DNA of 31,805 nt from JBFKUL01 sp041635755 (GCA_041635755.1 JBFKUL010000004.1:1-31805); one strand, 5' to 3'. Positions 16,515-24,049 are shown, counted from the stretch's first letter. A program made the numbers and translations. The notes: generated from the sequence alone by a model not told the origin.

Positions 16515-19024
16515 TGTCGACCCTGCCGTCCTCGCTCACGGCGTTGCGCGCCCGGCTCGCTTCGCGGCCGGATACCGAACACGAGCAGGCGATCGTGCGA
16601 CTGATCATCGGTGCGCTGATCGTTGTCTACCTCCTGCCCGGCGCGCTCGCGAACCGCGCCGAGCCGACGATCTGGATCATGGGCGCCTATCTTGGCGCGG
16701 CGGTGGTGATCTTCCTGCGCATCCTGGCCTCGACAAGCGAATCGCCGGTGCGTCGCATCATCGGCGCAATCGCGGATGTGTCGACGCTGACCTTCTGCAT
16801 GGCCACGCTGGACGAGCGCGCGGCGCCGCTGTTCCTGGTCTACGTCTGGGTCACACTGGCGAACGGTTTCCGCTTCGGTCCGCACTACCTCGTCGCGGCC
16901 CTCGGTCTAAGCGTGCTCGGCTTCACCGTGGTGATCTGGACAAGCGATTTCTGGCGCGCGCACGTCGGCCTCGGCGCCGGACTGATCTTCGGTCTGATCG
17001 CGCTGAGCCTCTATGTGCGCTCGCTGGTGACCCGCATGTTCGACGCGCTGGCGCGTGCCGAGGCCGCCAACCTCGCGAAGCGCCGGTTCATTTCCGTCGT
17101 CAGCCACGAAATGCGCACGCCCCTGAACGCGATCATCGGCATGGCGGACCTGCTGCGCGACACTTCGCTCAATCGCGAGCAGGCCGACATGTTGCAAACC
17201 CTGCGCAGCTCCTCGCGCGTGATGCTCGGCCTGGTGGAGGACGTGCTCGACTTCTCCAAGATCGAGGCCGGCAAGCTGGTGCTCGATCGCACGGACTTCG
17301 ACCTGCACGCGCTGGTGAACAGCACCTGCCGCATCCTCTCGGCCCAGGCCGCTGCGAAAGGCGTGGAGTTCGTGGTCTCGATCATGCCGGAGGTGCCGCC
17401 GGCACTGCGCGGCGACCCGCACCACTTGCGCCAGGTGCTGATCAATCTTGCCGGCAATGCCGTGAAGTTCACCGAGCATGGAACCGTCACGGTACACGTC
17501 TCGGCGCAGGGCGAAACCGACGCCAGCGTGCGCCTCAAGTTCTCAGTGCGCGATACCGGCATCGGCATTGCGCCTGAGGCGCAGGCGCGCATTTTCGAGA
17601 GCTTTACCCAGGGCGAGCAATCCACCGCGCGGCGCTTTGGCGGCACGGGGCTGGGCACCACCATTGCCAAGCAACTGGTCGGCCTAATGGGAGGCAAGAT
17701 CGGTTTGGAGAGCGCAGTGGGTCTCGGCAGCACCTTCTGGTTCGAACTCGATCTCGAGAAGCAGCCGGAGCGTGCCGGCGGCGCGGGCGAGCTGGCCGGC
17801 GCGCGCGTGCTGGTGGTCGGATTCCCGGGGGAACAGCGCGAGCCACTCGAGCAGGCGCTCGCGAGCTGGGGCGCGACCCCGGTCGCGGTCGCCACAATCG
17901 AGGACGGCGTGACGCGAATGGTCGCCGAGATCAGCCTGGCGAAGCCGTACCACAGCGCGCTGCTCTATGCGGATGGCGAGGATCTACAGCTTGCACAGCG
18001 TTTCCGGCGCGCGGCGCCCGATCCCGCGCCGCCCACGGTGCTGGCCGTGCCGCGCAAGGCGGACGTGCCGCGCTTCGAGGCGCTTTCGTCGGGCTTCACG
18101 TCGGTACTCGAGCTGCCCTTCGACAAACGCCAGTTGTTCAACGTACTGCACTCGGTGAGCGCAGGTGACGAGGTGCGCGAAGGGGTGGTACGGCTGCAGG
18201 ACTACGCGCGCCGCGGCGCCACGGCGAAAAAACTCAACGTGCTGCTTGCCGACGACAATCCGACCAACCGCGAGGTGGTCGGCAAGATTCTCGAGCGTGG
18301 CGGTCACGCGGTGACCCTCGTATCGGACGGCGAGCAGGCACTCGACGCGATGGAGCAGGCGCGCTTCGATGTGGTGCTGCTCGACCGCAACATGCCCGGC
18401 ATGGGTGGTATCGAGACGCTCCAGGCGATCCGCATGATGACGCGCGGGCGCGAGCGCCTTCCGGTGATCGTGTTGTCCGCGGACGTGACGGCCGAGGCGC
18501 GCCGCGAATGCCTCGAGGCTGGGGCAGACACTTTCCTGCCCAAGCCGGTAGAGGCACTCCGGCTGCTCGAAGAGGTTCAAAACCTTGCCGGGATCAAGGC
18601 GACGGATGCAACGAAAGCAGTAGAGGCACCGCAGCGCAACGTGCGGGCCGCGCCGGCCCAGGTTGCCGCGGTCAACCTCGAAACGCTGACACACCTCGAG
18701 GAACTCGGCTCGTCGTACAGCTTCCTCGAGAAGCTCATTGGGGTGTTCCTGGAAGACAATGCGGCGTTGCTCGAGCGCATGGAATCGGCGATCGCCGGGC
18801 GCAATCTGGCCGAGTTCCGCTCGCTGCTGCACGCCATGAAGGGATCATCGGCCAGCATGGGCACGGATCGACTGACGCGCGTGTGCGCGAACCTGGGCCA
18901 CTTCTCGGATGCCGAGCTGCGGCTTCAGGCGCCGGCGCTGGTCAAATCGCTCAGCGATGAGTTCACCATGGCGCGCGCCGAGCTCGAGCGGCATCTGCGC
19001 GAGCGCCAGAAGTCCGCCGGCTAG
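16514..19024 (+). CDS. rpfC: Membrane hybrid sensor histidine kinase (RpfC-like)
   Basis: 836 residues. About five membrane helices fill residues 27-175 with very short loops, as in Xanthomonas RpfC. Then come HisKA with H198 (SHEMRTPLNAIIG), HATPase with N-box N311/N315, DTGIGI (347-352) and GGTGLG (376-381), a degenerate receiver-like domain (about 428-550), a full receiver with D580/D581, D624 (LLDRNMPGMGG) and K677, and an Hpt domain with H773 (LLHAMKGSSASMG). A phosphorelay H198-D624-H773-RpfG D66 can be proposed. The first receiver-like domain lacks the phospho-acceptor and makes the protein longer than Xanthomonas RpfC. Its ATG overlaps the rpfG stop. The ligand is inferred to be a DSF-type fatty acid from the rpfF neighbour. 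Confidence 0.9.
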   Translation: MSTLPSSLTALRARLASRPDTEHEQAIVRLIIGALIVVYLLPGALANRAEPTIWIMGAYLGAAVVIFLRILASTSESPVRRIIGAIADVSTLTFCMATLDERAAPLFLVYVWVTLANGFRFGPHYLVAALGLSVLGFTVVIWTSDFWRAHVGLGAGLIFGLIALSLYVRSLVTRMFDALARAEAANLAKRRFISVVSHEMRTPLNAIIGMADLLRDTSLNREQADMLQTLRSSSRVMLGLVEDVLDFSKIEAGKLVLDRTDFDLHALVNSTCRILSAQAAAKGVEFVVSIMPEVPPALRGDPHHLRQVLINLAGNAVKFTEHGTVTVHVSAQGETDASVRLKFSVRDTGIGIAPEAQARIFESFTQGEQSTARRFGGTGLGTTIAKQLVGLMGGKIGLESAVGLGSTFWFELDLEKQPERAGGAGELAGARVLVVGFPGEQREPLEQALASWGATPVAVATIEDGVTRMVAEISLAKPYHSALLYADGEDLQLAQRFRRAAPDPAPPTVLAVPRKADVPRFEALSSGFTSVLELPFDKRQLFNVLHSVSAGDEVREGVVRLQDYARRGATAKKLNVLLADDNPTNREVVGKILERGGHAVTLVSDGEQALDAMEQARFDVVLLDRNMPGMGGIETLQAIRMMTRGRERLPVIVLSADVTAEARRECLEAGADTFLPKPVEALRLLEEVQNLAGIKATDATKAVEAPQRNVRAAPAQVAAVNLETLTHLEELGSSYSFLEKLIGVFLEDNAALLERMESAIAGRNLAEFRSLLHAMKGSSASMGTDRLTRVCANLGHFSDAELRLQAPALVKSLSDEFTMARAELERHLRERQKSAG

Positions 19025-19057
19025 CTGCGCGGCAGTTTGGCGCAGCGCGCGCATCGG

Positions 19058-19078
19058 GAGCGCGCTAGAATCGCGCTC
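19058..19078 (+). promoter_or_regulatory. Perfect 7-bp dyad overlapping a -10-like box upstream of the diiron-oxidase-like gene
   Basis: GAGCGCG (19058-19064) and CGCGCTC (19072-19078) flank seven bases that contain TAGAAT (TAGAAT occupies 19066-19071, one mismatch from the -10 consensus). It lies 33 bases after the rpfC stop and 29 bases before the next ATG. It could be an operator over a promoter, or an mRNA 3' hairpin for rpfC. No T-run follows and no good -35 is seen. Confidence 0.4.
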
Positions 19079-19107
19079 GCACTTCACTCCCCCGAGAATT
19101 TATCCTG

Positions 19108-19779
19108 ATGTCTTTCTTCATTACCCTCGTCGAGATGACCGACGCGAGCCGGCGCGACCTGGAAACGATCCCCAAGGTCCACTCGATGATCAATCATGGG
19201 CTGACGCTTGCGGAATACCGCGCGTTTCTCCACGACCTGTATCACATCGTGTGGCATTTCTGCCCGATCATGGCGGCGGCAGCGGCGCGGCTGGACGACC
19301 GCTTTCGTCGCGTGCGCTATGAGCTCTACGAGCGCATCGAAGAGGAAAAGGGCCACGAGGGCTGGGTCATGGAGGATATCGAGGCGATGGGCGGAGATAT
19401 CGCCGGCGCAAACGCGCGGCCGCCGAGCGTGCCGGTGCAGGCAATGATCGCCTATAACTACTTCGCCGCCGAACGCGTGCACCCGTGCTCGGTGCTCGGC
19501 ATGCTTTACATGCTCGAGGTGGTGTCCTCGGTGTACGGTGGGCGGGTGTCCGACGCGATCGCGCGGGCGCTCGGCCGGGACGTGAACGGAGGGGGCTTTA
19601 AGTTCCTGACGTCGCACGCCACGATGGACGTGGACCACATGGCAAAACTCAACATCCTGGTGAAAACGATCGACGACCCGGTTGCCCAGGCGTCGATCGT
19701 CAACGCCACACGCGTCAACTTCTACCAGTTCAGCGGCATGTTCGGGGAAGGTGGGTTCACGGCCGCCGTAGGTAGCTGA
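19108..19779 (+). CDS. Heme-oxygenase-fold diiron oxidase (HDO)-like / iron-containing redox enzyme family protein, in the rpf locus
   Basis: 223 residues, all-helical. It resembles the 'iron-containing redox enzyme' (TenA/heme-oxygenase-like) family. Putative metal ligands are E80 and H83 (EEEKGHEGW), E137 (MLYMLEVV) and an HxxxDxxH motif H170, D174, H177 (SHATMDVDHM). The E-x2-H, about 54, E, about 33, HxxxDxxH spacing is that of UndA-type diiron enzymes; UndA decarboxylates C12 fatty acids to alkenes, and relatives oxidise amines or lysine. No signal peptide. It follows rpfC by 83 bases and its stop is 12 bases from the stop of rpfF, so it lies inside the DSF locus where Xanthomonas has no gene. 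A role in altering or removing the fatty-acid signal is inference. Shine-Dalgarno is weak; the start rests on family-like length. Confidence 0.75.
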   Translation: MSFFITLVEMTDASRRDLETIPKVHSMINHGLTLAEYRAFLHDLYHIVWHFCPIMAAAAARLDDRFRRVRYELYERIEEEKGHEGWVMEDIEAMGGDIAGANARPPSVPVQAMIAYNYFAAERVHPCSVLGMLYMLEVVSSVYGGRVSDAIARALGRDVNGGGFKFLTSHATMDVDHMAKLNILVKTIDDPVAQASIVNATRVNFYQFSGMFGEGGFTAAVGS

Positions 19780-19791
19780 AACGGCGAGAAC

Positions 19792-20718
19792 TCAGCCGAC
19801 CGCCGCCATCGCCTCGGCGGTGACGTCGGTGACATCGCCATACTCCATGCGGCGCATTTGCGCGCGCACGATGCGGCTCATCATCTTGAGGTCGCGGTCC
19901 TCCAGGCGCAGCGCGGCGTCGACCCACGACTCGGTGACCGCGTCGAGCTCCTGACGGGTGATCGGAGACACCAGCTGGCGGGCGTTGAACACGGCCTGCA
20001 TGCCGTTGCGACGCTTGCCGTTCTTCGTGATCCATTCGCGTACCGCGGACTCGCCTTGGCCGTCCGGGGCGAGCACGTCGACAATTCCGATTTCGTGCAG
20101 CTTCGCGGCCGTAAGCACGCGTCCCGAGAGGATCAGTTCCTCAGCGGCTCGCATGCCGATGCGGCGCGCGAGCAGACTGTAGGCGCCCATTCCCGGAAAC
20201 AGGTTGAACAGGATCTCGGGCAGACCCATCTGCGCGCTCTCCTCGGCGACGATCACATCGGAGGACAGTGCGCACTCGAAGCCGCCGCCGAGCGCGTCGC
20301 CCTGCACCAGCGAGATCGTCGTCAGGGTTGGCGAGCCGAAGTTGCGGATGCGCGGGTACATATTGTCGATGCACAGCTTGGCGTAGTGCGCCAGCGCTTC
20401 GCGATCGCGCGCCTTGATGAGGAGCACGAAAAGCGCAAGATCGCCGCCCAGGTTGAACACGCGCGGCGAGCGCGAGCCCAGAACGTAGTAATTCGCCTTG
20501 AACATCTGGCCCGCGTATTCGATGCGGCCGGCGTTTTGTTCGAGCGCGCTATCGTGCGCGCGGATGTCCTTGAGCAGGCCAAGGCTGAAGCAGGCATTGC
20601 CCTTGGAGTTGAAGTAGCCCCAGATCGTGCCGGTCTCTGGCTCATACTCCGACTCGAACTGGGAACTGGCCTTGCCGTAAGGCGTACGCAGGCCGACAAC
20701 GTCGCACAAATTGCTCAT
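19792..20718 (-). CDS. rpfF: DSF synthase RpfF (crotonase/enoyl-CoA hydratase superfamily)
   Basis: 308 residues. RpfF takes acyl-ACP substrates and makes cis-2-unsaturated fatty-acid signals (DSF family) by dehydratase and thioesterase actions. Marks that separate it from ordinary crotonases are RVFNLGGDLALF, VQGDALGGGFECALS and MGLPEILFNLFPGMGAYS. E148 and E168 are 20 residues apart and match the two catalytic glutamates of Xanthomonas RpfF (E141, E161). The C-terminal WVDAALRLEDRDLKMMSRIVRAQ is also typical. Start ATG 20718 has AAGGAG seven bases upstream. An in-frame ATG at 20799 with GGGAGG before it could add 27 basic residues. It is convergent to rpfG-rpfC, as in Xanthomonas. It has its own promoter and an attenuator-like leader. 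Confidence 0.93.
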   Translation of the reverse strand: MSNLCDVVGLRTPYGKASSQFESEYEPETGTIWGYFNSKGNACFSLGLLKDIRAHDSALEQNAGRIEYAGQMFKANYYVLGSRSPRVFNLGGDLALFVLLIKARDREALAHYAKLCIDNMYPRIRNFGSPTLTTISLVQGDALGGGFECALSSDVIVAEESAQMGLPEILFNLFPGMGAYSLLARRIGMRAAEELILSGRVLTAAKLHEIGIVDVLAPDGQGESAVREWITKNGKRRNGMQAVFNARQLVSPITRQELDAVTESWVDAALRLEDRDLKMMSRIVRAQMRRMEYGDVTDVTAEAMAAVG

Positions 20719-20737
20719 GGTGGTTCTCCTTCCCCGT

Positions 20738-20759
20738 AAAAAACGCCCCTGACGGGGCG
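20738..20759 (-). terminator. Intrinsic terminator inside the rpfF leader (possible attenuator)
   Basis: On the minus strand CGCCCC (20759-20754), loop GTCA, GGGGCG (20749-20744) is followed directly by six T (20743-20738). It points toward rpfF and lies six bases before its Shine-Dalgarno. An overlapping alternative hairpin pairs CCCCGT (20757-20752) with ACGGGG (20737-20732), which would undo the terminator stem. The two shapes cannot form together. Confidence 0.65.
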
Positions 20760-20814
20760 GTAATTTCGCTTGGCGACATCGCGGCGTGATACCGGTCATG
20801 CGCCTCCCGAGGGA

Positions 20815-20843
20815 ATTAGACGCTGGTTCACAACATCTGACAA
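20815..20843 (-). promoter_or_regulatory. Near-consensus sigma-70 promoter for rpfF
   Basis: On the minus strand TTGTCA (20843-20838), a 17-base spacer, and TCTAAT (20820-20815): each box matches five of six consensus bases at ideal spacing. Transcription would start near 20808 and give a leader of about 90 nt holding the terminator hairpin and an upstream in-frame ATG at 20799. Confidence 0.65.
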
Positions 20844-21272
20844 TGAGGAGGGGCGCTAATTTTCCCCGGCCAACCCCCCTTTGGCGCCCCTAGGATGCCC
20901 CTGCGGAGGGGGTCCCGGGGGGGCAGCGGGGCGCGAAGCGAGACTTTTGTCACACTCGGTTTGGCCAGCACGCCTTGGCGGGCGGGCGCCTGCCGAAGTC
21001 CGGGGAGCCTACCGCGCGCGGGTCGGCATTGCCGAGTTACCGACGCCATCGATGGTGCTTTGCGCGGTCGTGAATGCGATCCCGAGTGAAGAACAAATTT
21101 TCGGTGCGCGGTCGGACATGCCGCAGCGCGGCTGTTTGCATGCGGATGCGATGAGTCCACCTTCGGCAAGCCACCTTGGCGTGCTGCGCGCGCGCCGCGG
21201 GTAGCCTCTCGTGGGTGTATCGGTTACATTCGGGGCAGGTCGCTTCAAGCGCAGGATTCATGGAGGGGTCGC
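20844..21272. other. Non-coding stretch between the rpfF promoter and a small plus-strand gene
   Basis: About 430 bases with no ORF I can support. The part near rpfF (20875-20930) is rich in runs of C and G. CCACCTT occurs twice at 21158-21176. The right end holds a possible TGTA-N5-TACA operator and the ribosome-binding site of the next gene. No RNA gene was recognised. Confidence 0.4.
21216..21228 (+). promoter_or_regulatory. TGTA-N5-TACA dyad upstream of the 78-codon gene
   Basis: A short symmetric element, 44 bases before the ATG at 21273, in the right place for an operator over a promoter. The half-sites are only four bases long, so chance is possible. Confidence 0.25.
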
Positions 21273-21509
21273 ATGTACGCGATCGTCTACAAGTCCGACG
21301 GATTTCCCGTATGCCGGCAGTTGCCGGGCGTGAGTCCGGACCCTGTTGTCACCTGGAACAATGAGGCAGCCGCCAAGGCCTTCATCTCCTCCAAGGGCGG
21401 TGAGGGCGATTTTCAGCCGGTGGCGCTGACCGACGACACGATGGACCGAATCGCCAAGGCCATGGGCTGTCCGGTCGAGTCGATGACCTTCGATCCGTAC
21501 CCCGACTGA
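21273..21509 (+). CDS. Small protein of unknown function (78 residues)
   Basis: I do not recognise a family. It begins MYAIVYKSDGFPVCRQLPG with GGAGGGG before the ATG, which supports real translation. The composition is that of a small soluble cytoplasmic protein with an acidic C-terminus (SMTFDPYPD). There is no signal peptide or membrane helix, and one Cys in each half. Residues 30-60 (EAAAKAFISSKGGEGDFQPV) suggest a helix then a strand. It stands alone on the plus strand and converges with the deoxynucleoside kinase gene. Confidence 0.7.
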   Translation: MYAIVYKSDGFPVCRQLPGVSPDPVVTWNNEAAAKAFISSKGGEGDFQPVALTDDTMDRIAKAMGCPVESMTFDPYPD

Positions 21510-21572
21510 CGTGTTACCTGAGGTCGCGGCGGCGCTACGGCACGCCCCCGAAGCATCTAAGGTCCGATCGGG

Positions 21573-22205
21573 CTAGCCGAGATTGAAGAACTCGCGGCGG
21601 GTTTTCATCCCGCGCAAGCGCTCGACCAGCAGCTCGAAGTCGGCGTCCCGGTCCACGAAATTGAGGTTCTCGGAGTTCACGATCAGGACCGGCGCCGCAT
21701 CGTAGTGGTAGAAGAAGCGTGCGTAGCTCTCTGCCAGCACGGCCAGGTAATCCTCGCTGATGCCGCGTTCGTAGGCGGCGGCGCGGCGCTTGACGCGCTC
21801 GATCAGGACTTGGGGCTGAGCCTGCAGGTAGACGATTACGTCAGGCGTCGGCGACTGCGGGCGCAGCGCATCGTAGATCCGCTGGTAGAGCGCAAGCTCC
21901 TCGCCGGAGAGCGTGATGCGGGCGAACAGCGGGTCCTTGTCGAGCAGAAAATCGGCCACGGTCGGCCGCCCGAACATGTCGGGCTGCGCCAGCGGTTCGA
22001 GCTGCTTGGCGCGCTGAAACAGGAAGAACAGCTGGGTCTGCAGCGCGAATCGCGGCATGTCCTGGTAGAAGCGCGGCAAGAACGGATTGTCCTGCGGCTG
22101 CTCGAGCAGCAGGTCGGCCGATAGGCGGGCCGACAAACGCCGGGCAAGGCTCGTCTTGCCGGCGCCGATCGGCCCCTCGACCACGATGTAGCGGTAGCGC
22201 TCCAC
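21573..22205 (-). CDS. Deoxynucleoside kinase (deoxyadenosine/deoxyguanosine kinase type)
   Basis: 210 residues from a GTG start at 22205 (VERYRYIVVEG), two codons beyond the folK stop with a one-base gap. It has a P-loop GPIGAGKTSLARRL (residues 10-23), FYQDMPRFALQTQLFFLFQR (substrate-binding region), and FLLDKDPLFAR, where related kinases usually read DR(S)xxxD. The lid is RVKRRAAAYERGISEDYL. These enzymes phosphorylate purine deoxynucleosides for salvage. In betaproteobacteria the gene commonly follows pcnB and folK. Some annotations call it an uncharacterised dNK-domain protein. Confidence 0.88.
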   Translation of the reverse strand: MERYRYIVVEGPIGAGKTSLARRLSARLSADLLLEQPQDNPFLPRFYQDMPRFALQTQLFFLFQRAKQLEPLAQPDMFGRPTVADFLLDKDPLFARITLSGEELALYQRIYDALRPQSPTPDVIVYLQAQPQVLIERVKRRAAAYERGISEDYLAVLAESYARFFYHYDAAPVLIVNSENLNFVDRDADFELLVERLRGMKTRREFFNLG

Positions 22206-22206
22206 G

Positions 22207-22692
22207 CTAGTCGATGAGCTCGGCCGGTTGATCCGCACAGCGCTCGAGTAGAGCCTGCGCCCGGCCGCGACCCGGGATCTGCGCCTGCGGATCGAGCTCG
22301 AGCAGCGGTTTGAGCACGAAGGCGCGTTGGTGCATGCGCGGGTGCGGCACCGTGAGCTCGGCAGAAACGATCGGCTCCGTGCCGTAGAGAAGCAGATCGA
22401 GGTCGAGTGTGCGCGGCGCGTTCCGGTACGGACGGTCGCGGCCATGGCGCTTCTCGATCTCGTGTAGTGCGGCGAGCAGCGCCGTGGGCGCGAGCGCGGT
22501 CTCGAGCTTGGCCACCGCGTTGACGAAATCAGGCTGCTGCGCGTGGCCCTGCGGGGCGCTGCGGTAAAGGCTCGAGCGTCCCACGACGCGCGTCTCGGGC
22601 AGCGCGCCGAGCGCTTCGAACGCCGCAAGAATGCGCTCTCGCGGAGCGTTCAAGTTCGAGCCCAGGCCGACGTAAGCGATGGCGCGGCTCAC
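22207..22692 (-). CDS. folK: 2-amino-4-hydroxy-6-hydroxymethyldihydropteridine pyrophosphokinase
   Basis: 161 residues. It transfers pyrophosphate from ATP to hydroxymethyl-dihydropterin in folate synthesis. AYVGLGSNLNAPRERI at the start, SSLYRSAPQGHAQQPDFVNAV and the signature RNAPRTLDLDLLLYG with the metal-binding DLD are all present, and VPHPRMHQRAFVLKPL completes the fold. The start is GTG and overlaps the pcnB stop (GTGA). Confidence 0.96.
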   Translation of the reverse strand: MSRAIAYVGLGSNLNAPRERILAAFEALGALPETRVVGRSSLYRSAPQGHAQQPDFVNAVAKLETALAPTALLAALHEIEKRHGRDRPYRNAPRTLDLDLLLYGTEPIVSAELTVPHPRMHQRAFVLKPLLELDPQAQIPGRGRAQALLERCADQPAELID

Positions 22693-24011
22693 GCGGATGG
22701 CGGTCCGCTGTCGGCGGGCCGCTTCTTGCGCCGTCGGCGTCTACGCTTCTTTGGGGCCGTATCGGGCAGGAGCATGGCGCGACGCGACTCGATGTCGGCG
22801 CTCTGAAACGCACGCCACCACGTCTCGAGCTCGGCCGGCACTTCGCCGCTCGCCGCACGCAAAGCGAGGAAATCGTAGCCCATGCGAAAGCGCGGCGATT
22901 CCAGCAGGCGATGGGGGCGCTGGCCCGAGCGATGCTCGAATCTCGGTTGCATCGCCCAGACCTCGCGCATCGTCGCAGTGAGCTTGCGCGTGATGGCGAG
23001 CTTCTCGCATTGGGCCTCGAGCACCTCGTCCATCGCGGTCTCGAGTGCGGGAATGGAGCGCTCGCCGCGCTTCTCGCGCGAACGCCATGCGGCCAGCACT
23101 TCGTGCCAAAGCAGCGCCGCGAACAGGAACGCGGGCGATACCGGCCGGCCGGTCAGCACCCGCTCGTCGGTTTGGGCGAGGGCCAGCGTCACGAAGCGCT
23201 CGCCGAGCGGTTGCTCGAGTATCACGTCGAGCAGCGGCAGCACGCCCTTATGGAGCCCCTCGACGCGCAGCTGGCGCAGGCTGGCGCTGGCGTGGCCCGA
23301 TAGCAGCAGCTTCAGCATTTCGTCGAACAGGCGAGCCGGCGGCACGTGCTCCATCAGCGAGGCGAGCTTGCGGATCGGGGCGCGCGTCCTGGCATCGAGC
23401 GTGAGGCCAAGCTTTGCCCCGAAACGCACCGCGCGCAGCATGCGCACGGGATCCTCGCGAAAGCGTGTTTCCGGGTCGCCAATGATGCGCATCGTGCGCT
23501 TTCTGAGGTCGGCGAGGCCGCCGTGATAGTCGACGACCTCCTCGGTCGCCGGGTCATAGTAAAGCGCATTGACGCTGAAATCGCGCCGTCGTGCGTCTTC
23601 GGCCTGTGTACCGAAAACGTTATCGTGCAGCACGCGGCCGTGCTCGTCCTTCTCGGAGGTCTCCGCATCCGCGGCGCGGAAGGTCGAAACTTCGACGGTC
23701 TCCTGACCGAGGATGACGTGAACGAGGCGAAACCGCCGGCCGATAATAATCGCCCGGCGAAACAGGGGCTTGACCTGCTCCGGACGCGCGTTGGTGGCGA
23801 CGTCGTAGTCCTTCGGCTCAATGCCCAGCAGCAGGTCCCGAACCGCACCGCCGACGATGTATGCGGAGAAGCCTGCCTCGCGCAGGATCGTGCAGACCTT
23901 CAGGGCCGAGGCGCTGATGGCCTCCCGAGCCAGCCCATGCTCGGATTTCGGCACCCGCAGTGGCGACCCGGATTGCAGGCCAAACACCCGTCGAATGAAC
24001 TTCTTGATCAT
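22689..24011 (-). CDS. pcnB: Poly(A) polymerase I
   Basis: 440 residues from the ATG at 24011 (MIKKFIRRVFG), the usual start. An in-frame ATG 12 codons earlier is possible but less likely. The nucleotidyltransferase core is YIVGGAVRDLLLG with KDYDVATNA (the two catalytic Asp), then RRRDFSVNALYYD, REDPVRMLRAVRFGAKLG and a helical body. It adds 3' A tails that mark RNAs for decay. The very basic C-terminus (KKRRRRRRKKRP) fits RNA binding. It is a CCA-adding-enzyme relative; the long C-terminal body and the basic tail favour PcnB. Confidence 0.95.
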   Translation of the reverse strand: MIKKFIRRVFGLQSGSPLRVPKSEHGLAREAISASALKVCTILREAGFSAYIVGGAVRDLLLGIEPKDYDVATNARPEQVKPLFRRAIIIGRRFRLVHVILGQETVEVSTFRAADAETSEKDEHGRVLHDNVFGTQAEDARRRDFSVNALYYDPATEEVVDYHGGLADLRKRTMRIIGDPETRFREDPVRMLRAVRFGAKLGLTLDARTRAPIRKLASLMEHVPPARLFDEMLKLLLSGHASASLRQLRVEGLHKGVLPLLDVILEQPLGERFVTLALAQTDERVLTGRPVSPAFLFAALLWHEVLAAWRSREKRGERSIPALETAMDEVLEAQCEKLAITRKLTATMREVWAMQPRFEHRSGQRPHRLLESPRFRMGYDFLALRAASGEVPAELETWWRAFQSADIESRRAMLLPDTAPKKRRRRRRKKRPADSGPPSA

Positions 24012-24049
24012 CTGGGGCGGCGTCGAAAGGCGGCGATGATACCGCAACG

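Noticed and set aside
20828..21261. Minus- and plus-strand ORFs of 60-113 codons in the rpfF/small-gene spacer
   Set aside because: No recognisable domain, no ribosome-binding sites and biased Arg/Pro/Gly composition; they overlap each other.
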